Shown piece by piece: positions 18,341 to 25,238 of a stretch of 64,000 bases of DNA. The position numbers and the translations under genes were made by a program. The stretch lies in the IMG/VR virus record IMGVR_UViG_3300037234_000719, positions 1 through 64,000 of that record; one strand, given 5' to 3'. Under the pieces are notes generated by a model. That model worked only from the letters and a program-made list of their open reading frames with translations, was not told the DNA's origin and searched no databases. Position 1 is the first letter of the stretch, and each line of letters opens with the position of its first letter. This DNA comes from a virus.

Positions 18341-18362
18341 AGAAAATTGTTTAGTTTTTAAG

Positions 18363-18469
18363 TTCTAAGAAGACTTTATGTGATTCCAGAGCTGTGTTGG
18401 TACAGCATCATACTATAAATGTGAAGTCAGGGTTCGAGTCCCTCATATTACATTTCTTACTTCTTAGAA
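18363..18469 (+). ncRNA. Y-RNA-like element A with tRNA-mimic arms
   Basis: The outer stem TTCTAAGAAG (18363-18372) pairs with CTTCTTAGAA (18460-18469). Inside lie the shared core strands ACTTTATGTGATTCCAGA and ATTACAT, forming a second stem. The apical part mimics a tRNA: D-like arm GCTG/CAGC with loop TGTTGGTA, a 5-bp anticodon-like stem TCATA/TGTGA with 7-base loop CTATAAA, a 4-base variable loop, and a T-like arm AGGG-TTCGAGT-CCCT. There is no CCA end and the acceptor-like stem is offset, so I read it as a tRNA mimic as in bacterial YrlA, not a tRNA. Confidence 0.7.
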
Positions 18470-18482
18470 TTTTTATTTTTTA

Positions 18483-18588
18483 TCTGGAAAGACTTTATGT
18501 GATTTCCGAGCTGTGTTGGTACAGCATCTTACTATTAATAAGAAGCAAGGGTTCAACTCCCTGTAACTTACATCTGCTACTTTCCAGA
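18483..18588 (+). ncRNA. Y-RNA-like element B with tRNA-mimic arms
   Basis: The outer stem TCTGGAAAG (18483-18491) pairs with CTTTCCAGA (18580-18588); it differs from element A in sequence yet keeps pairing. The core GACTTTATGTGATTTCCGA and TTACAT is retained. The tRNA-like part has the identical D-like arm, a perfect anticodon-like stem TCTTA/TAAGA with loop CTATTAA, and T-like arm AGGG-TTCAACT-CCCT. Covariation between A and B in the anticodon-like stem supports a conserved fold. Confidence 0.7.
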
Positions 18589-18600
18589 CCTATCAAAATT

Positions 18601-18664
18601 TTCTAAGAAGACTTTGTGTAATTCCAGATCGATGCATCCAAATTACACCTATTACTTCTTAGAA
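18601..18664 (+). ncRNA. Y-RNA-like element C, minimal
   Basis: The outer stem TTCTAAGAAG (18601-18610) pairs with CTTCTTAGAA (18655-18664), and an inner 8-bp stem GTGTAATT (18616-18623) pairs with AATTACAC (18641-18648). The core CCAGA is kept. The apical loop is short and holds the palindrome GATGCATC in place of tRNA-like arms. Confidence 0.65.
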
Positions 18665-18675
18665 ACACAACTTTC

Positions 18676-18775
18676 AGATGAGAAGACTATATGTGGTTTC
18701 AGAATACAGAAGCAAGTGTTTAATACACACTTAGTCCTTGTAATACCTTTGTCCTACATAAACTACTTCTCATCT
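18676..18775 (+). ncRNA. Y-RNA-like element D
   Basis: The outer stem AGATGAGAAG (18676-18685) pairs with CTTCTCATCT (18766-18775). The inner stem ATGTGG pairs with CCTACAT using one G-U pair, and the core TTTCAGA is conserved. The apical region carries its own hairpin, AAGTGT/ACACTT, and lacks a T-loop sequence. Both outer stem strands differ from A-C but remain complementary. Confidence 0.65.
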
Positions 18776-18783
18776 CATTTTTC

Positions 18784-18846
18784 CTGAAAGACTTTTTGTA
18801 ATTTCAGATTTATTGGAAAATCATCAATTACAATTACTACTTTCAG
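18784..18846 (+). ncRNA. Y-RNA-like element E, minimal
   Basis: The outer stem CTGAAAG (18784-18790) pairs with CTTTCAG (18840-18846). The inner stem TGTAATT pairs with AATTACA, followed by the core TTTCAGA. A small apical hairpin GATTT/AAATC is possible. Confidence 0.65.
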
Positions 18847-18855
18847 GTTTTACTT

Positions 18856-18922
18856 TGTGGGGTCACTCAGTATAGAAAAAAACCTATTCGGGGTTCTAAA
18901 CCTATACTAATAGTACCCCACA
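18856..18922 (+). ncRNA. Long hairpin between array elements E and F
   Basis: TGTGGGGT (18856-18863) pairs with ACCCCACA (18915-18922), and inside AGTATAG (18869-18875) pairs with CTATACT (18902-18908). It lacks the core shared by elements A-F and has no T-run. Its 67-base length and 8-bp closing stem recall a tRNA, but no T-arm could be drawn. It may be another processed RNA or a spacer structure. Confidence 0.45.
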
Positions 18923-18930
18923 TCTTTTCT

Positions 18931-18989
18931 AAATGGACTTAATGTGATTTCAGACCTGCATAGTGTTAAGATTACATTTACTTCCATTT
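18931..18989 (+). ncRNA. Y-RNA-like element F, minimal
   Basis: The outer stem AAATGGA (18931-18937) pairs with TCCATTT (18983-18989). The inner stem ATGTGAT pairs with ATTACAT, with the core TTTCAGA between. It is the last copy; TTTTTTT follows directly, which could end the array transcript. Confidence 0.6.
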
Positions 18990-19086
18990 TTTTGAAAGGA
19001 AATTGATGAAAGATTCTTTTATTCTAAAACATTGGTTATAATTGCTTTACGTCGTCAGAAACATTTAAAGGGAAAGGAGATCTAAA

Positions 19087-20598
19087 GTGCCAGGAGAGTT
19101 AGGATTAATTGATTCAGGTATATTGCAGTTTGCTCCAAAGGGAGCTTATTATGAAGGAAAAGATGAGCAATATAATGCCATCAATAGCATGTGGGAAAGT
19201 CTATTTAAATATGATAGAACTTTATTTTCTTTGCTAATGTTGTTAAATGGAACAGGTTTTGCAAAGGGATCAATGTCTCACATCTTATTATCGAATCCAT
19301 TAGAGGAATCCAAACTTCCAGTATTAGATAACCTACCTTCCCATTTTGAGAAGGATATTATAAACTATGCTCTTTATAAGGAGAGAACTCCAAGAGCATT
19401 GAAAAATTTATTAATGTTAACAGGAGCAGAAGGGCACAGTAAAGTTAATAATTCTAGAACAAGAAAAATGATTTTAGAATTTATATTCAATCGAGATAAT
19501 AATAATCTTGATAATCTTGCTGTGAATTATAAAGGCAAACTTCAAACGCTGATTACACATGCTCTTGGAAAACAAGATCTAGCAAAAATTCTTGGTGGTG
19601 ACAAAAAATCATTTGAAAAATTCATTGGAAAATATAATAGACATTCTTTTCCTGTAGTTCTTCATATATTCAATATGGATATTCCAACTGTGGGAGCTTA
19701 CTTTCCAATGATTGAAAAATATTATAAACTTCGAAACGCAGCACAAGAGAAAAATATTACAGAATTTAAAAAATTAATGAAGGGCATGCCAGAAAGAACA
19801 GTCATGGGTATGAGGAATTTATATAAAGTTAACATTCCTATATCTGAATTAAAAGATGAAACTACCAAATCACAAAAGGATAGAATTCAAGGACAGGCAG
19901 CAGCTAAAAGAGCTGGAACAAAGATAGATATTGATTATAAAAAACAAGATATCTATGACTTATTTAAATTTCTATATTTTAAAATCAAAAACAATGATGG
20001 TGAGGATTTTAATAAAATATTATATGCCATTGATCACGTTGCAGGCAAACTTCCTAAAATAGATATTGGAGAATGTGTAGTAGTTATGGATGCTTCACAT
20101 TCAATGATGGGAAGTGATGAAAGACCAATGCATCCATTTCTAACTGGACTATCTATTACTGCAACTCTCAAAAATATAAGAGAGTATATATATGTTGGAG
20201 GAGAAACAGCTAAAATGGAAGGTAATGATTTTCCAGAAATTGTAGTTCCTTGCAATAGTACAGATTTATGGAGAGGATTGATCAAAGCTGTTAAAACAGG
20301 TGTTGAAAATATAGTTATCATTTCAGATGGTTATGAAAACACCATCAAAGGAATGTTCAAACACGTATATGATCACTTAAAAAAGAATGGATATAAGTTC
20401 AAAGTAACTCATATCAATCCTGTATTTTCAGCTTCATCTGTTAATGGTTCAACAAGAAAATTAGCAGATGATATTAAATCTATGCCAGTAGGAAACTATA
20501 AGTATTTAGAAACAGAAGTTATTTTTTCTAGACTTGTAGAGGATAAGGAAATGGTTAAAAAAATATTAATCTCAAAATATAGAAATTTACTTCAATAA
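19087..20598 (+). CDS. Ro60/TROVE-like RNA-binding protein (helical repeats plus vWA domain)
   Basis: A 503-residue protein with a GTG start supported by AAAGGAG just upstream. Residues about 60-290 are helical repeat-like, with 'NNSRTRKMILEFIFNR' resembling TROVE/HEAT repeats. The C-terminal third is a von Willebrand A domain: 'VVVMDASHSMMGS' gives the MIDAS Asp335-x-Ser337-x-Ser339, followed by 'IVIISDGYEN'. Ro60/Rsr proteins have this architecture and bind Y RNAs at the ring of helical repeats. The gene lies immediately downstream of six Y-RNA-like elements, which strongly supports the reading. Some hallmark TROVE segments are not obvious, so a different HEAT-vWA family cannot be excluded. 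Confidence 0.65.
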   Translation: MPGELGLIDSGILQFAPKGAYYEGKDEQYNAINSMWESLFKYDRTLFSLLMLLNGTGFAKGSMSHILLSNPLEESKLPVLDNLPSHFEKDIINYALYKERTPRALKNLLMLTGAEGHSKVNNSRTRKMILEFIFNRDNNNLDNLAVNYKGKLQTLITHALGKQDLAKILGGDKKSFEKFIGKYNRHSFPVVLHIFNMDIPTVGAYFPMIEKYYKLRNAAQEKNITEFKKLMKGMPERTVMGMRNLYKVNIPISELKDETTKSQKDRIQGQAAAKRAGTKIDIDYKKQDIYDLFKFLYFKIKNNDGEDFNKILYAIDHVAGKLPKIDIGECVVVMDASHSMMGSDERPMHPFLTGLSITATLKNIREYIYVGGETAKMEGNDFPEIVVPCNSTDLWRGLIKAVKTGVENIVIISDGYENTIKGMFKHVYDHLKKNGYKFKVTHINPVFSASSVNGSTRKLADDIKSMPVGNYKYLETEVIFSRLVEDKEMVKKILISKYRNLLQ

Positions 20599-20615
20599 AG
20601 GGAGGATCCAAAAAT

Positions 20616-21587
20616 ATGTCAATATTGAAAACATTAGGATTTACAAATCTTAATGCTGGAACCGTTCAAGTTGTGGATGAAATGACAGTAGTGCCCTTAA
20701 TTAGTGAAGATTTAGGACAAGTTGCTGAACCATTTTCATTGAAATTCAGACGAACAAACACTTATGGTTCCATGATTTATGAGAATTTAGATAAGGAATC
20801 TCCTGCGATCATTCCCAATAATATTATGGTGAGAGGATTGAGTGCACAGGATCACGCAATGGCAGGATCAGGAGTGGTTAAAGCTGAAAAATCAAAAACA
20901 TTCAATAATGCTTGCTGTATTGAATCAAGTCAAGGTGGATATCTAGGTGAAGAAAATAATGAATATGATATCTTGCCTGTTCAGCTTCGTAAGAAACTTA
21001 TTCCATTAGATATAAGAAATAAAAAAAGTTATGATAAATTATGGCCAGAAATTACAGCATGGTTGAAAGGTACTATTGATGTATCTCCTCGTTTCTCAAG
21101 TGCCCATCTAAGATATTTCTATGATGATCCTGAAATAAAGAAATCTCTTGAAACATTCTCCGCTGAATTTGAACCTGTATTAAATCAAATCGGTGCTATT
21201 ATATTATTTACAGATAACATTGTTGGTATAGAAGTTATGCCAACTCTTTCACATTGGTATTATTACTGGAAATTATTAATTCGTGGATGTTATGGAGCTG
21301 AATTATTAAGACGTAAAAAATTAAATATAATTAAACCAGCTAAATTGAAACTTCCAAAACTTCCAAAAGATATTGATCAGATATCTTTAGTTGGCGATAC
21401 TTATACAGATGGTATTCGTCAAAACATTATTAAAAAATTAGACACTATTAATTTGAAAACAACTTCAACTATTATAGAAAAAGTTGAAGATATTAATATT
21501 ATATTATTAAACAGTGAATCAGGTGGTAGCGGTGGAGATTTGATTACTCAAAAAGATAAACCAATATATCTTTCTATAGTGATGTAA
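20616..21587 (+). CDS. Unknown protein coupled to the Ro60-like gene
   Basis: A 323-residue protein following the Ro60-like gene by 17 bases with a strong GGGAGG site. The N-terminal half ('MTVVPLIS', 'GLSAQDHAMAGSG', 'NNACCIESSQGGYL') looks like a conserved enzymatic or binding core and faintly recalls the ARPP-1 family, from memory only. The C-terminus contains a Ser/Gly-rich loop ('ESGGSGGD'). Co-transcription with the Ro60-like gene suggests a linked role, for example in RNA handling, but no catalytic residue can be named. Confidence 0.6.
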   Translation: MSILKTLGFTNLNAGTVQVVDEMTVVPLISEDLGQVAEPFSLKFRRTNTYGSMIYENLDKESPAIIPNNIMVRGLSAQDHAMAGSGVVKAEKSKTFNNACCIESSQGGYLGEENNEYDILPVQLRKKLIPLDIRNKKSYDKLWPEITAWLKGTIDVSPRFSSAHLRYFYDDPEIKKSLETFSAEFEPVLNQIGAIILFTDNIVGIEVMPTLSHWYYYWKLLIRGCYGAELLRRKKLNIIKPAKLKLPKLPKDIDQISLVGDTYTDGIRQNIIKKLDTINLKTTSTIIEKVEDINIILLNSESGGSGGDLITQKDKPIYLSIVM

Positions 21588-21754
21588 TGGATAATCAAGA
21601 ACTTGAGAGACTAATCAAAAAAATAAGGAGAAGATTAGTGGCATTTATACAAAGTCCATCTACTGCTCCTAAAATCATCGTCGCTATCGCTCAAGCGTGT
21701 GGAATAAAAATCCCACTCGAAGTTGAGAAGAAATACGATTCTAAAGAATCCTAA
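21587..21754 (+). CDS. Small basic protein, 55 residues
   Basis: The ATG overlaps the preceding stop (TAATG). The protein starts 'MDNQELERLIKKIRRRLVAF', a basic amphipathic helix, and has one Cys. Its stop codon falls inside the first hairpin of the repeat region that follows, so translation may affect folding of that RNA. No family is recognised. Confidence 0.5.
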   Translation: MDNQELERLIKKIRRRLVAFIQSPSTAPKIIVAIAQACGIKIPLEVEKKYDSKES

Positions 21755-21871
21755 AAGAACCACCCTGATTGTTTCGATGATCTGTGGTATTCGCTTTTAG
21801 TCTTTATGGTTCATATGAACCCTAAAAGACGCACCCCTGTCATTTCGGTGACCTGTGGTATTTGCTTTTAG
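21750..21871 (+). repeat. Two direct repeats of a CTAAAAG-bounded hairpin with a palindrome between them
   Basis: Two related 51-base units, 21750-21800 and 21821-21871, each start with CCTAAAAG, end with CTTTTAG and contain CTGTGGTATT near the 3' end. Each can fold as a hairpin. Between them GGTTCATATGAACC (21808-21821) is a perfect 14-base palindrome flanked by CTTTTAG and CTAAAAG, allowing an alternative hairpin. Confidence 0.65.
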
Positions 21872-21949
21872 TTATTAATTTTAGTTATTAATTTAACTAT
21901 TATTAAGACTATTAGCAAATACCACAGGTCATTGGAATGGCAGGGGTGC
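21831..21949 (+). repeat. 36-bp inverted repeat forming a long RNA hairpin
   Basis: Positions 21831-21866 and 21914-21949 are inverted copies. They differ at four of 36 positions, and in RNA all four differences become G-U pairs, so the whole arm can pair. The loop is about 47 bases and AT-rich. This fold competes with the local hairpin of the second direct repeat. Nothing else is seen in 21950-22002 apart from a T-rich stretch and a ribosome binding site. Confidence 0.65.
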
Positions 21950-22002
21950 TATTTAATCTTCTGTTTTGTTGTTCTAAATTTTTTTACATTGGGAGCTAAT
22001 TA

Positions 22003-22602
22003 ATGAGTTTATTAAATGATAGATACATGCGAAGAGTTTCAACTGAAAGATATATTGAACAATTAGGAGCAGAGGTTTATCCTGTTGCACTTATTAAATT
22101 TTTATTAAATAAAAGAAGAATTATGAGTTATTTTTTGGAAGCAATAGATCAAAATTTCAATCCAAAGTTTAAATTCGATTTAGATACCGAGAATTGCGAA
22201 GGATGTAAAATGAGAAAAGATGAAGGACTACTTTGTCGCCAACATACATCAATTCGTAGAGTGTTGAATGCTAATTCAGTTGCATTTGATTTGGATACAT
22301 ATACTTATCTTTATCAAAATGAAATCTATCGAATGATTGAAAATAAATTAGTAATTATTTACTGTCCACATCCTAAATTAATATCAGGAGACATAACAGA
22401 TTCAAAAGTAAGAAGGATAAATCCTATAACAGTTGAGGATCCAAAATTACAAAATCTTCCAATATATAATAAAGTTTGTAATTTTATATCATCAGAATTA
22501 TTAGATGTACATATGAGTTGTTGGTTTAATAATGAATTTACAATAGTGACAATACCCGCAGATAGACATGGGCAAAACTGGTGCCTGTTTCCAAACAGGT
22601 AA
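22003..22602 (+). CDS. Unknown protein with a Cys/His cluster
   Basis: A 199-residue protein. 'CEGCKMRKDEGLLCRQH' (about residues 66-82) has two Cys, then Cys and His, which could bind zinc or an iron-sulfur cluster. The rest is beta-rich with no known motif. It follows the hairpin region and has a GGGAG site. Function unknown. Confidence 0.55.
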   Translation: MSLLNDRYMRRVSTERYIEQLGAEVYPVALIKFLLNKRRIMSYFLEAIDQNFNPKFKFDLDTENCEGCKMRKDEGLLCRQHTSIRRVLNANSVAFDLDTYTYLYQNEIYRMIENKLVIIYCPHPKLISGDITDSKVRRINPITVEDPKLQNLPIYNKVCNFISSELLDVHMSCWFNNEFTIVTIPADRHGQNWCLFPNR

Positions 22603-22626
22603 AACTTAATAGGAGGAAAGAGAACT

Positions 22627-23583
22627 ATGACTGGATTTGAAGAGTATGGAGAATTACAAGGAGTTGGATTTCAAGGACAAACAGAATCAATACCACCAGA
22701 AGAAGAATTTTTCAAGAGTATTTACATTGCTGGTATTACAAGAAAGAATCATATTAATATAGAAGAAATAGCAGGTAAAATACAAATTAGAGGATTGGAA
22801 TATAATCTAACTGAAGTTAATATGATTATTACTCATACAAAACCAATACTTGTTAGAGAACCAGAGAAAGGAACTAGAGATATGTTCTCTTGCTTCTCAT
22901 ATAAGAATGGTCCTGCACCATGGTTTGGAACAACTCAACTTGAAGATGGAAGACCAAGACCTTGTCCTGCAACAGCTTCCGAAAGAGCTCTCGTTGATTT
23001 CTGTGCTCCTTGTAGAGGACAAATTCTTGTTGCAGGAGTTTATTGTAATCCTGATGGAACACCAGCTACAGATTCAGAAGGAAAACCCACATTTATATTT
23101 CTAAGGGGTAAAGGGGTAAAGTATGGAAATATATCAGGTTATCTTGATGAAATGTATAAATTAGAATTATCTCCTATTTTTGAACCTGTTACAGATCAGA
23201 GTCAAGAATTTGAAAGAGTAGTTGTGAATAATAAACGTCACGTCACTCGAATTACAATGGGACAAACCACTACAAGATATGGTGATAAAAATGTTTTTGT
23301 ATTAGAAAAAGGTCCTAAATTAGATAATCAATCTGTAATGAATGTATTAGACGTTACTAAAAAGACTATGGAAAAGTTTAATGAAAAATTTGACTGGAGT
23401 AAAAAACGAAAACCAGCAAGACCTGATGGTGTTCTAGCAATGGATGCTCCAGAAACGGATCATACAGCTCCTGATGAATCAAATACTGCTGATCCAAAAT
23501 CTACAGAACAACCTGCTGAAACATCTGCTGAAACACCTCCACCTTCAGAAAAAACATTTAGCTTTGATAAAATTGAGTTTTAA
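22627..23583 (+). CDS. Unknown protein with acidic tail, possible single-stranded DNA-binding protein
   Basis: A 318-residue protein. The N-terminal two thirds are beta-rich with cysteines in 'CPATASERALVDFCAPC' that could form a zinc site, as in T4 gp32. From about residue 260 it becomes a low-complexity tail of Pro, Glu, Thr and Asp ending in 'FSFDKIEF', reminiscent of the acidic, aromatic-ended tails of SSB proteins. A dense GGAGG site suggests good expression. The SSB idea is inference from this layout; no OB-fold signature could be confirmed by eye. Confidence 0.5.
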   Translation: MTGFEEYGELQGVGFQGQTESIPPEEEFFKSIYIAGITRKNHINIEEIAGKIQIRGLEYNLTEVNMIITHTKPILVREPEKGTRDMFSCFSYKNGPAPWFGTTQLEDGRPRPCPATASERALVDFCAPCRGQILVAGVYCNPDGTPATDSEGKPTFIFLRGKGVKYGNISGYLDEMYKLELSPIFEPVTDQSQEFERVVVNNKRHVTRITMGQTTTRYGDKNVFVLEKGPKLDNQSVMNVLDVTKKTMEKFNEKFDWSKKRKPARPDGVLAMDAPETDHTAPDESNTADPKSTEQPAETSAETPPPSEKTFSFDKIEF

Positions 23584-23603
23584 AATAGAGAGGAATCATT
23601 CTA

Positions 23604-23969
23604 ATGAAAACGTTTGAATTAAAATGTGAATGTGGAATGATAATAAAAGAATTAAGTGTTTCAATTATAAAAAAATATAGATCAGATTTTATTATACAAG
23701 ATGGAATTGGTGATAGAAATGCAGATCGTCTTGTCTCTTTATTTGGAAAAAATTCTTTTTTAGATACTTTCCTCTATGAAGAAGGTAGAGAATATTTTAG
23801 TGGAGGAGTAAATAAAATAATGTATAACTGTAAGATCTGTGGCGAAGTTACAATAAATGAACATGATACTCCAAACATAAATGATTTTATTAGAGATTCT
23901 GAATTTATATTTTTTGGGGATGATATTAAAGAATTTTCATATGGAAAATTAAAAATAAATAAACTTTAA
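23604..23969 (+). CDS. Unknown small zinc-binding protein
   Basis: A 121-residue protein with an N-terminal 'CECG' and a later 'CKICGE', a pair of cysteine knuckles that could bind one zinc ion. It lies between the acidic-tailed protein and the MoxR ATPase. No family is recognised. Confidence 0.55.
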   Translation: MKTFELKCECGMIIKELSVSIIKKYRSDFIIQDGIGDRNADRLVSLFGKNSFLDTFLYEEGREYFSGGVNKIMYNCKICGEVTINEHDTPNINDFIRDSEFIFFGDDIKEFSYGKLKINKL

Positions 23970-23996
23970 TTAAACTTTGTATCAAGGAGAGTTTGA

Positions 23997-25217
23997 ATGC
24001 CAAGTCAAAATACCCCAGTACAAGAACAAAAATATTATGAAAAACTAAATATTTCGGTCCTCTCTATTAGTCGAATTAAAGAATTACTTAAAGATGATAT
24101 TAAATCAACTCTGATTTGTTGGCAACAAGGAAGAGATGTTGATAGACAATGCTATCGAATTATTGGACCAGCAGGTGTTGGAAAGACTCAAATATGCTAT
24201 CAAATAGTTGAAGAACTATCAGAAGAAGTGGGTATTCCATTTCAACTTATTATGATAAAAGCTCCCGTTCTATCAAGGGATGATTTTATAATTCCATTTC
24301 CTGTTATTAATAATGGAAATGAAAAATTCAAAATGTTGTATTCAGACTTCGTTCCAGAAGGTGATGATACATATGGTTTGTTTGTCATAGATGAGTGTGG
24401 TCGTGGCGATCATGCATTACAACAATTATTATGGCAAGTTCAAAATGAATATTCAATTCATAGATATGACTTTCCAAAACATTGGTTTGTTATATCAATT
24501 GATAATCCAGATGACTCTGAATATTCAATGGATATTATTGAGGATGCTGCAGGTCTTCGTCGAAATCTTCACGTTTATACAGAAGTAAGTGCTAAAGATT
24601 TTCTTGACTATGCTATTAAAAAAGATTTTCATCCATTTGTCATTGAGTATATTCAGACACATCCAGAAAGAGTTTATGATTGGCAATCCCAAAAGGTTGG
24701 TGCAGTTTATGCTAATCCTGCAAGTTGGGAAAAGATTTCAGATCATCTCTGGAAAATGGAAATAGCACATGGAAAAATAGATTTTGATAAGTTTGAACCT
24801 AAAGCTTCTGGTTTAATTAACACTAATCAAACTCGATTATTTTTAGAATTTGCAAGAGATAAACGAGATATTAATCCAAAAGATATTTTCTATAATTTTA
24901 ATAAAGTAGAAAAACAGATAAAGAATCTTATTAAAAATAACGATAATTCTAAACTTGGTGAACTAATGACAAGTTTTGGAACCTTTATGGTTACCACAAT
25001 GCCTTCCTATCAAAGTGATAATCTAAAAAATGTTATTGAATTTCTATTATTAATGCCTGTTGATACAGCAGCATTGTTTATGTCTCAAATAGATCAATAT
25101 GAAAGATCATCAAAATCATTTCAATACATGACAAAACTCCACGTAATATTGACTCAAAAATCACATAAATACAAAAGAGAATTCTATGATCCACTGGTTG
25201 GACTTGGACTAGAATAA
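23997..25217 (+). CDS. MoxR-type AAA+ ATPase
   Basis: A 406-residue protein. Walker A is 'GPAGVGKTQICYQIV' (about residues 58-72), Walker B is 'LFVIDECGRGDHALQQLL', and 'FVISIDNPDD' corresponds to sensor 1. The layout matches MoxR-family AAA+ proteins, which remodel protein complexes together with a vWA partner. The next gene, 21 bases downstream, encodes exactly such a vWA protein. Typical bacterial pairs include RavA-ViaA. The substrate in this phage is unknown. Confidence 0.8.
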   Translation: MPSQNTPVQEQKYYEKLNISVLSISRIKELLKDDIKSTLICWQQGRDVDRQCYRIIGPAGVGKTQICYQIVEELSEEVGIPFQLIMIKAPVLSRDDFIIPFPVINNGNEKFKMLYSDFVPEGDDTYGLFVIDECGRGDHALQQLLWQVQNEYSIHRYDFPKHWFVISIDNPDDSEYSMDIIEDAAGLRRNLHVYTEVSAKDFLDYAIKKDFHPFVIEYIQTHPERVYDWQSQKVGAVYANPASWEKISDHLWKMEIAHGKIDFDKFEPKASGLINTNQTRLFLEFARDKRDINPKDIFYNFNKVEKQIKNLIKNNDNSKLGELMTSFGTFMVTTMPSYQSDNLKNVIEFLLLMPVDTAALFMSQIDQYERSSKSFQYMTKLHVILTQKSHKYKREFYDPLVGLGLE

Positions 25218-25238
25218 AACTAATATAAAGGAGTCAGT

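Noticed and set aside
18372-18588. Two functional tRNA genes
   Set aside because: D-, anticodon- and T-like arms exist, but the acceptor stem is offset, no CCA follows, and the anticodon equivalents would start with A. The same outer core occurs in four neighbours without these arms.
18394-18606. 70-codon ORF across the structured RNA array
   Set aside because: It runs through the D-like arm, T-like arm and repeated core of elements A and B and lacks a ribosome binding site; the RNA repeat pattern explains the sequence better.
18360-18990. CRISPR array
   Set aside because: Repeats are stem-loops with variable lengths, changing outer stems and no uniform spacer size; no cas genes are present.
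22850-23104. 84-codon + strand ORF inside the acidic-tailed protein gene
   Set aside because: It overlaps a longer gene with a good ribosome binding site in another frame and shows low-complexity Leu/Gln composition.
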